A DNA stretch of 64,000 bases from positions 2,557,001-2,621,000 of the forward strand of contig JAVTVX010000027.1 of the NCBI GenBank assembly GCA_033439265.1, given 5' to 3'. The DNA is from Dillenia suffruticosa (lineage: Eukaryota; Streptophyta; Magnoliopsida; Dilleniales; Dilleniaceae). Shown piece by piece: positions 1-11,943 of the stretch. Both the position numbers and the translations under genes were made by a program. A model generated the notes under the pieces. The model had not been told where the DNA came from. It made no database searches and saw only the letters and a list, made by a program, of their open reading frames with translations. How positions within the stretch are numbered: position 1 is the first letter of the stretch; every line of letters begins with the position of its first letter.

Positions 1-599
1 ATGGCACTTTCTGCAAGAACACACCAGATCCCAAAAATTAGCAACATACCAATCAAGCACAAACTTAGAAAACAAATGTTGATGAAACGCTGACCTTCTG
101 CTTGGCAAGATCTTGGCAACCGGTGAAGTTCTCGGGGAACTTGCATGTGCCAAACTCAACCGTGTATGCCCTTGCAAAGTTTGCACCACTTGTTGCCAAT
201 CTCTTCCTGTCATTAAGCTCCTATACAAGAAAACATTACGATCATTCAAAGGGTTGAGTGTGAGTTCATAAAAAATTTGAAGTCTTTTAACTACATTACC
301 TTGTTAGCCTTGCTCTTCTCAAGGTACTCTTCAATTATTCCAGCATTGGCAGGAGTAGAGGCAATGGTGGTAGCGAAGAGCACCGCTGCAAGGCCAAGAA
401 ATGCAGCTCTTCTTCCCTCACTGCCTTTCACTTCCTTAGCATCAACAATCTTTTGTTGTTGAGCTTTGATCACAGGCAATTTAGAACCAGACACAACTTG
501 GGATGCACTAGATGGCATGAACTTTGAGCTGAGTTCAGAGGAGGAAACTCCTGAGATGGCATAACTGCAAGCCAGGACACTTGAGTTCACTGCTGCCAT
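1..599 (-). CDS. PSAN: Photosystem I reaction centre subunit N, chloroplastic (partial, C-terminus beyond window)
   Basis: Small lumenal subunit of photosystem I that helps plastocyanin dock on the PsaF side. Coding exons on the minus strand are 300-599, 95-220 and the first 10 bases of a third exon at 1-10; GT-AG junctions keep phase 0 (100 + 42 codons). Residues 1-85 form a two-part transit peptide: a Ser/Ala-rich stroma-targeting part, then a twin-arginine (GRR) plus hydrophobic stretch ending in ANA just before GIIEEYLEKSK. This fits the known Tat-type import of PSI-N. The mature part carries RLATSGANFARAYTVEFG and CKFPENFTGCQDLAKQK with conserved cysteines, then KVP at the window edge. 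The missing end should be about 28 residues, judging from the family. The start is the first ATG, in the MAAVNSS context shared with homologues. Confidence 0.95.
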
Positions 600-783
600 T
601 GATGCAAGTATTGCTAAGGCAAAAATGTCAAAACTTTGGTGTCACAGGGAAAAGAAAACCAAGTTTAGGAGAAATGGGTATGACTATGATGATCTGTGTT
701 TTTGTGTTTTTTGGGTGTTCATGGATTACAGGTGAGGAGAGTGATATGGATGATGTATTAGGAAAGATTGTGGTTAGAGTGCG

Positions 784-790
784 GATAAGG
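784..790 (+). promoter_or_regulatory. Possible I-box (GATAAGG) upstream of PSAN
   Basis: GATAAGG lies about 185 bases upstream of the PSAN start codon, on the strand opposite the gene. I-box/GATA cores are common in promoters of light-regulated photosynthesis genes. A seven-base match is weak evidence and no TATA box could be placed with confidence. Confidence 0.25.
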
Positions 791-2029
791 TGAGATTTCC
801 TCACTCCCATTGGCAAACATAGCTACTATGGTCTCAATTTTTATTTTTTTTTATTTTTGTGGGGTTTGGTTTGAGTATGTAGGCCCAAATAGGAATCAAT
901 TTGTGTGGTTTGAATTTGGTGCTAACCCCAAAGTTCTTGACTCTCTCTCTCTCTCCCCCCCCCCCGGCACCCCCACCTTCTCCCCCCTCCCAATATTATA
1001 TGTTAGGGAATAATTCCTTGATCTGAAAAGGGTTGTTTTGAGTTTGTAAAGGGTTTCTGTTTGTGGAATTAATTATTCTAAATGATTTGGTTGTTGCTTC
1101 CGGTTTAAGAGAGGACAAAAACATGGAAAACAACAAGGACGGTGAGCGAAAGGTCTTCAAATAATTTTATTTGATATAAGGAGAAAAGAAATCGGGTAGA
1201 ATATCAGAGGTCTGACAACTCATAACGCACATTTACATTTTGTAGTCATTTTTAAACATACAAAATAAAAAAAATCTTTTGAAGAAATTCTGGTCAATCA
1301 AAATACGACACAAGTGAAGCTGATCCAACATCACTTAACATATGTTGGTTAACCTTATTGTACGATACACCAAATTTATTTGAATTGAATAATCAGAAAC
1401 TTTATTATCTTAATATGAAATTTTGAGTTTGAATTCTAAAAATAATAAAAAAAATTTAGGAAAATTAATCTTTAAAATGGATCTCACAATATTTAAAATA
1501 GATTAATCAGAAAAAACAGAGATGGTAAAAAAAAAAAACCTTATTCCATGATACGAAATGTAGTAAAATAGATTTAACAAAACACAAAAAAAAATCTATT
1601 ATTTGTTTTATATAACGTATGGTGTGATTCATTTTCGAATGTTATTATGAAAATGAAAAAGATAAGCAAATCGACCCAAAGTTTTATTAAAATAAAATTT
1701 TACAAGGAAAAACAGTTGTCATTAGGGCATTCCGAAAATATGATATGGCTTCATTTTCCAAATATAAAGGCGCACAACGTCTCGTTTCCTCAATACAAGA
1801 TAGAAAAAGGAGAAGTGTTTTTTTTTGGGGGTGGGCGAGGGGGGGGGGGGGTTGAGAGGAGCTTAAACGAGCCATTTTTGGAATTGAATGCGAGGTTTGG
1901 TTACTCGTGATGTTAAAATTTGTGGCCCACAAGGTCAAACAGGTCATTCGCTATGGCCATTAACGACGTCGTTTAATTCAAAATATGCTTCATTTTAGTG
2001 ACAACAGTAACAAGTCATTATCTCCGGGA

Positions 2030-2220
2030 GTCGGTTTAAACGAAAAATAATATTAAATCTCTTAATTAAAATTTTAATTTGAATTTTGATAATAGAAAAA
2101 ACTATTTTAACAGAACTCACTCCCGAAAAGGGGTTTGACTATGATTCAAACTAAATTAATTGAAATATAATTTCAGTTATCAATTAACGAAAAAATGTTT
2201 CGTGATACCAAAAAACAAAA
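2030..2220 (+). repeat. SINE-like dispersed repeat, copy 1
   Basis: Contains the family's core (AAATCTCTTAATTAAAATTT, then GAATTTTGATAATAGAAAAA, then a CTCACTCCCGAAAAGG block, then GATACC plus an A-rich tail) seen again at many places in this window. The 5' limit is uncertain. Confidence 0.5.
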
Positions 2221-2986
2221 TAAATAAAACAAGTCATTAAACGACGCAGTTTTAGTATCCTTTAATGGTATGCTCTCCAAATCTCGTATGTCTGAAAAAT
2301 ATATCATCCACCCTAGGGATGCATGTCTTGAGCCAGACAAAATTTCATGAAAGAGTTGAAGCTAATAGGTAAATATAGAGATCATCTTACTCAACAAAGT
2401 ATACCATTTTAAATACATATTATATTATTATATATCTGTATATATATTAATTTTCTATTATTTATATTCACAGGATTGTGTTGAGCAGTAATATATTTCA
2501 AAATAAAATATAAACATGTGAATATTTTCAACTCTGTTAAGGTATAACAAACAAATGTGTGAATGTTTTAACTTTCTGAAGGTGATATTTAATAAATGGA
2601 GCTCAAGTAGCAGTGAAAAAGACAAAGCTTGGTTGTAAAATTTGCCTTTGAAAGAAGGATTAATATATATATACATATACATATACAGTAAGCCAATGAG
2701 ACAAAAACATATGGGGAAATGAGGCTTTCATTGATAAAGAACCAAACAAAAATTACGAAAAGGAAAAGAAACAAAAATTAGTCAAAATTTTAATAACATG
2801 ATGCCTCTAATATAGACATTGAAATATTTATTTAAGTATTGGAAATTTGTATAAATCCAAACATAACTTAGCTTCTAAGCCTCTTCTCTTGTAATCCCAA
2901 AAGCTAGCATTTTACTACAGACTCTCTTTTCTACTGTAAAAATGCCTACAACCCAGCATTTCAATTTGGACAACAATGTGTGTGTA

Positions 2987-4218
2987 CTAATTTCCCACCC
3001 CAAGAAAGTCTATGAAGGAGACACCATCCTTGTTCGTGATGGATTCAGATACTTCCAGCTTGGATGGTCCGAGAAAATCAATGAGAGGGCCTTTGCGCTT
3101 GAGTGGATCGTCTACAGGATAACTAGTACTAGGCCTCAACAAATTTGAAAATGTACTTGAATGATCCCCACCGGATCTCACGCACCCACTTCTCATCATC
3201 ATCTTGTGACTTTGATACTCATTAGCACCACTGAATGGAACATGTCTGTATTTGTGACTAGAATTTGGATCATTTCCTATTGTATCGTAAGATCGATCCG
3301 TGATGCAAGAAGAGGAACTTGAGTGATCCTTCCAGCTAGCTCCTCCATAAACAAGATCAAAAGGAGATATCTTTGTCAATCTCGTTGATCCCCAAGAAGC
3401 ACTTGGATTGCATGGAAATAACATCCCTTTCTCCCCATATGGGTCTTGCAATCCATGATCAAGAAACCCTAATTTAGACTTGCCATTTTCATAGGGTCTC
3501 ATGAAGCAATCCCTCCTTTCACCACCAAAAACATCAAAGGGTGGAACTTTAGAAGTAGGCTTCGTTGAACTCCATTTATAAGAAGATAGAAAATTTGATG
3601 ATGAGGAGTGTAAAATTCCATTCTTTCCAAATGAAGAAGAAGAACTAGGGTTGTTTGTGATGGAGACGACATGATCTTGTAAAGATGATCTTGATCTCTT
3701 ATTGTCAAGGATTCTGCGTCCTTGTCTCTCTCTTCTTGCCGTGATGACATGATAGTGATTCTTGATAGCATTATCAGTTCGACCGGGGAAGAATTTAGCT
3801 ATAAGAGCCCACTTGTTTCCATGAACAGCATGAGCTGCAAGAAGCCTTTCTTCCTCTTCTTCTGTGAATGGATTTTTGTTGATTTCGGGGTTGAGTTGGT
3901 TAAACCATCTCAATCTGCAACTTTTTCCTACATATTAGAGAAAAACAAACCATTTCTTAGCACTTGAGAAAATCACTATGGGGAGCGAGAGAGAGAGAGA
4001 GAGCCACTGATTTTTTTTTTCCGGTTAATGGGAACAAGAATGACAAGAACTTTTACCAAATCTTAGACAACCTAGAAGGTAGTGAAAGAAAATATCTGTG
4101 AGCTTAACCTAAAAGGAAAACTACGGTATTTGCTGAAACCTTTAAGATTAATCAACATCCACTTTCTCCACGTTTTGAATATGTTCTACCTTGAGATGCA
4201 GGATGTCATAATGACAGA

Positions 4219-4255
<37 letters not shown>

Positions 4256-4447
4256 TGTGTGTTTTCCTTCTCCATGGTTGATGAGTTTACCTGATCTTCC
4301 TTCGAGTTTCTCGGCAATTGAATTCCAGTTTTGAGGACCATATTGTTCAACAAGCTTGCGGAGCTGTTCATCCTCCGATGGCCTCCAATGTCCTCTCAAA
4401 CCATTATTTCCTTCATCACAGCTGCTTCCATCTAAAGCTTCCTCCAT
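2987..4447 (-). CDS. R2R3-MYB transcription factor, subgroup 21-like (MYB52/54/105/117 group)
   Basis: Nuclear DNA-binding factor; subgroup 21 members act in secondary wall formation, organ boundaries and stress responses. Two coding exons: 4291-4447 and 2987-3927, 365 residues, with a GT-AG intron splitting Gly53 in EGRSG/KSCRLRW. R2 spans about residues 18-67 with W21, W41 and W60. R3 spans about 70-118 with F73, W92 and, unusually, Tyr at 111 (KNHYHV) where most relatives have Trp. GHWRPSEDEQL and FNQLNPEINKNPFTEEEEERLL are typical of this subgroup. The Ser-rich C-terminal region ends in FIDFLGVGN, which I recall as a C-terminal motif of MYB105/117-type proteins. Intron 1 carries a (GA)n run at 4220-4253. 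Which paralogue it is cannot be decided here. Confidence 0.93.
4220..4253. repeat. (GA)n microsatellite in MYB intron 1
   Basis: About 16 GA units followed by a few GT units, inside the intron close to the donor side of the first MYB exon. Confidence 0.95.
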
Positions 4448-4808
4448 CTCTTCAACCTTTGCTTCAATACAAGGTGCTTTGATATATATAATCCAAACAA
4501 AATCTAAATTTCTAGCAACTTCTGCACCAAAAGGAAGATCACATACAAAAATGGGGGGAGGGAGGGAGGGAGGGCGAGAGAGAGAGAGAGAGAGAAAGAG
4601 AGAGAAGAAAAGATAATTCTACACAATTAAGAGTAAGTTAGTCATACATTAGGGCTACAATTGATGACGAGTCTCTTTTAATCAGCTCTAGCTTTTTTAC
4701 ATACATGAGAAAAAAAAATGACCCTACAGATTCCAATTCTAACATACTCAATTTCATCACTTTTTATCGCCCATATTTTCTACATACTCGCTTCTGACCT
4801 TTTTTTAC

Positions 4809-4843
<35 letters not shown>

Positions 4844-5119
4844 GGTTTGACATTTTACATCTTTTGAGCTACAAAATATCACCATGATTGTTACACCCAC
4901 AACTACCATTTTTACTACAATTTTTTATATAATTTAAAATAGTAATAAAATTTCTAAGTTTTTATAAGAAATTATTATGAGAATTTTTCCCAAGATATGC
5001 AAAATTATACTATTAAGTAGTTTATTGTTAAACTCAAAACTAAATCAGATGATTGTTATGATGGATGTAAATTTTAGTTAACTTTGTATTTACTTTCTAT
5101 GCATGAAAAAGGGTTTTAG

Positions 5120-5121
<2 letters not shown>

Positions 5122-5189
<68 letters not shown>
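5122..5189. repeat. (CT)34 microsatellite
   Basis: Uninterrupted CT dinucleotide run of about 68 bases, upstream of the MYB gene. Confidence 0.97.
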
Positions 5190-5193
<4 letters not shown>

Positions 5194-5344
5194 ATAAATT
5201 AAGATCTCAAAAGATCAAAGAAGGGGCAGAAAAATTCCACAGCTTCATGTGGTTTTCCAATTTTGGTTGAGCAGGACTGGAAACGGACTGTTCTTTGCAG
5301 TGCCCTAGCACAAAAGAAGAGAAAATAGAGAAACAAACAAGATA

Positions 5345-5345
<1 letters not shown>

Positions 5346-5398
<53 letters not shown>
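5346..5398. repeat. (AT)n microsatellite
   Basis: Nearly pure AT dinucleotides of about 53 bases with one ATTT interruption. Confidence 0.95.
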
Positions 5399-5402
<4 letters not shown>

Positions 5403-6904
5403 TAAACATATCTATATAGTATGATTTACTTCTTTTTTGTTTTTCTCAACATGACTAAGCACAGATTACATTTTATGTAATACTGATATTCAAGTGGGGT
5501 GGTTCTATTTTTTTTTTTTCATTTTTGCCCCCACCAAAAAAAAAAAAAAGAAAACAAATTCACACCCAATTTTTAGTCTCTATTAAAGGTATACTGGCTT
5601 TGATTCTTCACCAAGAAAATAAAGCTTGAATTTTATCTTCTTGGAATCTGAAAAACATGAAATAGACAAGTCTTGTGTATCGAAAAGGGGGAGTTTTGTT
5701 CACAGATTTAGTTGAATTGAACGTGATTACCAAATAATTGTGATTTATATATTAAAAAAAACTTTTAACAATATTTCTTAATATTTCTACATTTTTCTGT
5801 CTTTGTAAATTATATCTAATAGAAAATTACATTTTCTATATTACCCTAAAACAAAATTATTTTTCTCTCTTCTTTTTTCTCTTTTGCTTTATAATCACTC
5901 ATTTCTAGATTATTCTTTTTGAGAATTGACAAAAGATAAATTATAGAGATTGCTTACAAAGAAAACTACAATGTAAGATGGAAATTTATGTACATGATGC
6001 AATCCACTTGAAAAATTCATATGATTTTCTTTAAATAATAATAAAAAAAAGATTTCGAGGAAAAATCGAAGAGCTATGGTGGTCTCATGTTTCTCAAATT
6101 AATAAGTTAAAATCTTATTTAGGAACTATGAGTTGAATATTGAGATTGTATATATATGCACAATAAGAGTTGGGTAGCTAGTCTTCTAATCCTTATTATA
6201 TCTATGTAGATCTGAAAGTGAAGTACCAAATGAAGATAATTTATAATATATAATTAGTGTATGATTAATCCATCGATTCATACATATCATTACACACGAA
6301 ATCAAAGCATTATCCCTCTAATTTAGTTCTAAAAGCTTAAAATCAATGTTAACTTTCACCATCATTAAACCTACAATCAATATTTACCACTATATTATTA
6401 AATATTAATTCTAGAAACTACCTTTGTAATGATATCCGAGTGGTAAAAAGTTTTTACTTAAATGTATTTTCATAAACGTATATATTTTCACGATTTTCAC
6501 GACCTTTGTATTTTAAAAAAAAATGCTATTAACCATGTCATTTTAACAAATCTTTATGAGCAATATGCTAAAAGAGGTGCTTTTTTTTTAGAAGTGCAAT
6601 TCCCACAAACTATTTTCATTTCATAAGGGCATTACCAAATGTTATCAAGGCCTAAGCAATTTTTCTATGAGTAGCCTTTTGATGACATGGTCATTAAACA
6701 TAGCTTCATGCAAAAATACCAAATGACTTAATTTATGATCCACCCCATCAACAACAATGTCACTTTAAATTAAACATCCACCATATGAGCCCCACATACG
6801 TTTTTACTTACTTTATCAGCCTGGTGAGCATGATTTTTGAGCTGTTAAATAATATTAGTACACGATCAATTTATATTTGAAAATGATATTTGAGATGAAA
6901 TATT

Positions 6905-7058
6905 ATTTTTTTGGTATGATCGACAGATATCCAATTCGAGTATTGTCGGATCCAATTTAGGTAGAGTTTTCCTGATATAATCTTTTCAATTTCAAATCCA
7001 AGACTTGATTCAGGAATTCAACACCTCTACTCATTGCTCGACTACCCGTTGATTGAAA
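6905..7058 (-). repeat. SINE-like dispersed repeat, copy 2 (reverse)
   Basis: Read on the minus strand it shows the family landmarks in order: a TTGGATTTGAAATTGAAAAG-like block, an AAAACTCTACC block, TTGGATCCGACAATACTCGA, and a terminal GATCATACC followed by an A-run. Confidence 0.55.
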
Positions 7059-8198
7059 TGAAGTTTTACTTATACATACATATGTAAATTTAATATATGT
7101 ATTAAATGAAAGTTCCAATTATAGTGAAGGGATGATTCCGAAAGAAAGTAAGGATTGAACTAGACAGCTAACAGCCTGTGCATTTTGTAAATATAGGTCT
7201 CTGCAAATTATGTCCTAAAATAGACTCCTCCCACAAACCCTTCAGAAGAAAAGAACACCCAAGAAGTATAAAATTTGGTCTCTCTCACCATTATTCTCTC
7301 TCAACAACCCAATGAATTAAAGTTAACAAATAATCTATATAAATCACCTAAACACAAAAAAAAAAAAAAAACCCTCTACTTACTTTTGTTTTTCTCTCAG
7401 GAAAATTGCCCAAAATTGAACAAACCCTAGAATTAGGTTTTGATAGAAAACAAAAGGAGAGACCCTTTTAGGCAACAAGTCTCTTTCCCAATTCTTTCGC
7501 AACACACATATGTATGTAAGAATTTCTTACATTTTTTGCGTAATCAATTGGGTTGTGAGAACAAGAAAACAAATGAAAACACCATCAAACCAATTTGACT
7601 AACAACTATACGCTATAACAAGAAAATGAAAATGTCCCATTTTGGTGTAGGTGTGAAAACGTGTGGTGACCATATAGTGACAAGCCTATATTGCATAGTT
7701 TTTCCCTTTTTTCTTTTTTTTTTGGGAAAAATTAAAGTAAATTTAGGTGAAAATTTTTGTTTTATTTATAGATTTAGATTTTTAATTTAATTTTAGGTAG
7801 AAATTTGGCTACAACTGATATTACAAAAATTTGTGATGCATATCAGTATGAGGAAGTTTTGCTAGCAAAAACCCTTTGAAATAGTATTATGAAATTTTAA
7901 AATTAGATTTTGCCAATATTAAAGTGAGAAAATTTTGAGAATAATATTGCAAAAATTTGAAATTAAATTTCGTTAATTTCAAAATTTTGAGGAAGATCCA
8001 CTCCATTATTGTGGCATTTGTATTGTTATCATGTGGGGAGTAGAGAAAATAGATAAATAACTTTTCTACATTAAAATTAAATTAGTCCCGATTTTATCTC
8101 AAGACAAACATGATACTATTCTTTTAGGTCATGAATAACATATCACCAGAAGAATTAGGGTTGTCATATTGATAGTGAGAAATGATATTGCTCACTTA

Positions 8199-8373
8199 TG
8201 GATAGCTGATCTAGTGGAAAAAATGTCGAATCTCTTAATCAAAATTTATATTCAAATATTAAGAATGAAAAGAACTATATTAAAAAGACTTATGTAAAGA
8301 GAGTCGGCAGCAACTCGATCTGAATTAATCATAAGGTTTTGAATACTAATCGGTCTAAATACCAAAAAAAAAA
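8199..8373 (+). repeat. SINE-like dispersed repeat, copy 3
   Basis: Starts in GCTGATCTAGTGGAAAAAAT, a degenerate tRNA box A-like head. It continues through CGAATCTCTTAATCAAAAT, AAGAGAGTCGGCAGCAACTC and AATACTAATCGGTCTAAATACC and ends in a ten-base A-run. Confidence 0.6.
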
Positions 8374-9605
8374 TGAAAAATGAAAAAAGAAATGAGAAAT
8401 GATATTGTTCTTTTTTTTTGTAATTCTTGAAAAATGTCAAATTGTACCTACAATTCAATGAAAAATAAAGTAATATTAGGATTGAGTCCTCAAAGTGCTA
8501 AATCAAAGGGGTCACCGTGAATAAGTAAAGGCTTTGAAATATTCTTTCCCAATCGGACCAAGAGCTAAATTTTAGTTGGAGTATTATAGGAACATCTATG
8601 GACAAAACAGAACAATTACCCTAAATGATTATCTCATGACGAATCAAATCCGATGGTTTTATTTCTAGATTTATTTTTTCAGTTGGGTTTTTAAAAAAAT
8701 TACGAATTATAATTTCACTAAATAAATATCTCTATTATAATATAAGTATTTATTTTATAATTCAAATCTAAGTTTTGAAATTTAAAAAAAAAATAGATGA
8801 ACTCAATGAAATAAGAATATTGTTATAAATATCCAATAATATTTATTTTATAAGATTTTATTCTTTATAATTTGAGCTCTACAACGGAATAAAAGGAAGA
8901 GCAAAGGCGAACTTTGGATGTCGATGCTTCTAGAAACTAACCCATTAAAATCCATAGGTAATATATATGTACATAATATTATTATATTGGGATTTATGAG
9001 AGCTAAGTGCAAGTGGGATTTTAGTTTTGCTAGTGGGTCTTTCTCTTTCATTTTTAGTTTTGTTAGCCCCACACTTGAATCAAACAGTCTCCAATTGTAT
9101 TCTTGATTATAGCTCAAGTGATTGACAGACATCAATCAAACCTTAGTGCTGCACGAAAATGATCTTTTAGCTACCTCTTCTTTGCTCTCATCATCAACTA
9201 CTATGCACATACCATATAAATAAAATATTGGGGAAACTCGTTTTTTAATGAATTCGATAATTAATTTAAATCATATTAATCGGATCGATGAATTGATTAT
9301 TATATACTATTTAATAAAATATTAATATTTTTTTATTGTATAAAGATTTGAACCTGAAATCACAGATTAAGAAAAAGGGATTTATACTATTAAACTGTTC
9401 TCTTAGGGGGACATCAAACACCAATATATATATACACAAATAGACAATCAACGCATGAGATGTTGTGTTAAATTTTTTAAATAAATCTCAAATTCAAAAT
9501 TTAAAAATAGAAAAATTTATTCTAAGAAAGCAATCTCCCAAATAAGGTATTCACAAATGCTCGAAATGGATTTATCATAACAAGATTTCAAATACTGGTG
9601 GTAGG

Positions 9606-9606
<1 letters not shown>

Positions 9607-9650
<44 letters not shown>
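9607..9650. repeat. Compound (TA)n(TG)n microsatellite
   Basis: A TA run passes directly into a TG run, a common compound microsatellite form. Confidence 0.95.
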
Positions 9651-9656
<6 letters not shown>

Positions 9657-9910
9657 ATTATATTCAATGGTTTATATATTATAAGATATACCCAATGGTC
9701 TCTCTGAAGAATGATTGGGCCGACACTTGGGGTATTTATCAATGTTTTTCAACATTCATCCTCAACTTTGTGCATGGTGTAGTCCGTTGGGCTTGTAAGC
9801 CCATCGTGACATCCCTGTAAATTTTTAGAATTTCGGGCATATTTTACAATAATATTGCATTGGCCCCTGAGACTCATTTTTCAAGGCAAACAACTAGTAT
9901 ATTATGTTAC

Positions 9911-10098
9911 CGACGTAAGTTAGCGCAGTGGAAAAAATACCTTCGGTCTCTTCATCAGGTCGTGAGTTTGATTCCTATTTAGTACGAAAAAAATATTATT
10001 GCGAGATAACCTCAATTGAGACTTGACAGATTCCTCAGTCTGGATTAGTTAGGGTAAAACTCTAAATACCGAATGATCAAAATACTAAAAAAAAAAAA
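9911..10098 (+). repeat. SINE-like dispersed repeat, copy 4 (best preserved tRNA-like head)
   Basis: TAAGTTAGCGCAGTGGAAAA resembles a tRNA box A, and GGTCGTGAGTTTGATTCC resembles box B 36 bases later. The body has the family's ACTTGACAGATTCCTC and GATTAGTTAGGGTAAAACTC blocks, then AATACCGAATGATCAAAATACT and a 12-base A-tail. This is the layout of a tRNA-derived SINE. Confidence 0.65.
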
Positions 10099-10759
10099 CT
10101 AATTTATGATATAGTCATTATTTGAATCTGAAATCATCAGGGAGTGGAATTTACATCACTGAGCTGCCCCTTGGCACTTCAAAAATAATCATTATCCTAT
10201 TTATATGTAGGTTGTGAATTTTCCTTGTGTTTTAGTTGTCCGGATTGTGAGCAACCGAAGCAAGCTATTAGAACGAGAATAAAGCAGTAAGAAGTCTGAA
10301 GTGTTCAACTTACTTGAGATATATTTATTATTTATAAAATAAATTATTAATCTATTAAATTCAAACAAACGTAATTTCTTATTCGGATTTGTAATAGGCT
10401 TCTAAATCTTCTTGTGTTTTGATAGTTTGAACTTATCCATGGGAGAGATTCATGATCTATGATCTAAGCTATTGTGGGGGGCATAAAGCCAAATTTGATT
10501 TCTCCAGACCATACAGTACAAGGGGCATTGGAAAACATTAATTAACATCAATATTCTGAACATAATAAGACCATTTTGTCCATGGAATGATCCCTTTCAC
10601 ACACAATGACGAGGGCAAAAAGGGTCATTTTATATAATCAAGCAGGACTTCTTAATTAAATATTGCAACTAAACCAAAACGTCTCCTTCACTCCAAAGAC
10701 ATTTTAACTACCAGACAAGCCCCAAAACTTCAATGAAATAATTTTATTAATCACCATAA

Positions 10760-10765
10760 CACGTG
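10760..10765. promoter_or_regulatory. G-box CACGTG upstream of SCL1-like gene
   Basis: Palindromic CACGTG within ACACGTGTG, about 1.2 kb upstream of the GRAS start codon and about 200 bases upstream of its probable 5' leader exon. It could bind bZIP or bHLH factors; there is no functional evidence. Confidence 0.3.
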
Positions 10766-10929
10766 TGATCTACCAAAGACCACATGCCTGTGGTACGGTC
10801 AGATGATAATCAACGGTCTGAATTGAATGAAGTGTGATGAAAGTTATTTACAATTAAGAGTGGGGTCTACACATCCAATACTGTGACATAAACAGACATA
10901 AATAGGAAAGAAGAAAATCAGACTTTTGT

Positions 10930-11943
10930 ATTGTCAAACGTATGTGATGCTAATCTCGGAAACTTGTCGGAGAAAAATTGCGGTTTCTTATTATGGGTAA
11001 GGTTCTGTTCTCTCTTAAAGAACTTGAAAAAGAAATTTTAAGGAAAAAAAAAATTCTAATGTAATTTATGATTTAAAAAAGTGGGTACTGACATTTTGGT
11101 GCTTGCAAATTAGTGTTCATATTCATTTTCTTGATCTGGGTTTTTTGACTCTTGGTCTTTTTCATGCTTATTTGCTCTATGGATGCTGTAATTTTTGTTG
11201 GGTTTTCATTTTCAACTAACCAAATTGACATTATTGCTCAAATAATTGAAGTGTTGATGTAGCATCTATCCTGTTGCGTTTTAATGAAAATACTCCAGAA
11301 GCCTTTATTGATGGTTTTCTTCACCTGGGTATCTCTCAACTTTCCTCAAAAATCAGCTTTTCATAATGTTTGAAGTTGAATGATGACTGTACTTGTCAAT
11401 TGACAGCTAGCTTCTGCAGCAGGTGATCTACCTCCACCCTGTTTTCTGCAGGTGGATTAGGTTTTTCTTTTCCTTCACCGCTCATTAGCTATTTGCTTAT
11501 ATGTCTCTTAAATGTATCCTGTTTGATATATATGTTTTGTTCATACAAATTTCAATCAACATATATGCATATTCTTTTTTGCGTAATGCTGATTCTGTAG
11601 TCATTCTTTGGAAGTTGACATGTGTAATTTCTCTTATTATTTATTTCAATTGTATAATGTAATTGGTTTTTGCGTTCTATCATATCCCACTGAAGTATTT
11701 GTTGCCCCCTTTTACTTGCATGAATCTAGGTCGTCAAAGTGCCTCATCTCCTTTTGCTTCTGCAGCAGTGAGAGGGGGAAGATATTTATAACAATATAAA
11801 AATAACAGAAACAGATACTCCTATTCCATCGAGGGAGGGAGAGAGAGAGAGGTCTCTATTTGTAGTGATTGTCATGGAACACTTGTGGTTTATGGGGCAC
11901 AATCCAGTGATTCTCTTCTAAGTGGGATTAATAAGGTCAGATC
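10930..11943 (+). other. Probable 5' leader of the SCL1-like gene with a leader intron
   Basis: An ACATAAATAGG sequence near 10895 could be a TATA element. About 100 bases downstream a strong donor, ATGG/GTAAGG near 10996, is followed by T-rich intron-like sequence up to AG acceptors near 11768 or 11940, just before the ATG. PAT1-branch GRAS genes often have a leader intron. The exact ends are inferred. Confidence 0.35.

Larger units (their letters stand above)
600..2986. other. Intergenic region between PSAN promoter and MYB 3' end
   Basis: No gene seen. It holds the PSAN upstream region, a CT tract running into a C-run (about 941-965), a G-run at about 1838-1851, AT-rich filler and one SINE-like copy ending in an A-tail near 2210-2220. 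Short open frames here look random and are not supported by any family resemblance. Confidence 0.6.
4448..10900. other. Long intergenic region between MYB and SCL1-like gene
   Basis: No gene supported. The MYB side holds its 5' leader and promoter with GA/CT tracts at about 4576-4602 and 4811-4839. Beyond these are a long (CT)n at 5122-5189, an (AT)n at 5346-5398, a (TA)n(TG)n at 9607-9650, and three SINE-like copies. Open frames in this stretch are short, AT-driven and resemble nothing I recognise. Confidence 0.6.

Noticed and set aside
9911..9965. Functional tRNA gene
   Set aside because: Box A and B resemblance only; no acceptor stem or anticodon arm can be folded, and an A-tail follows, so it is SINE-like.
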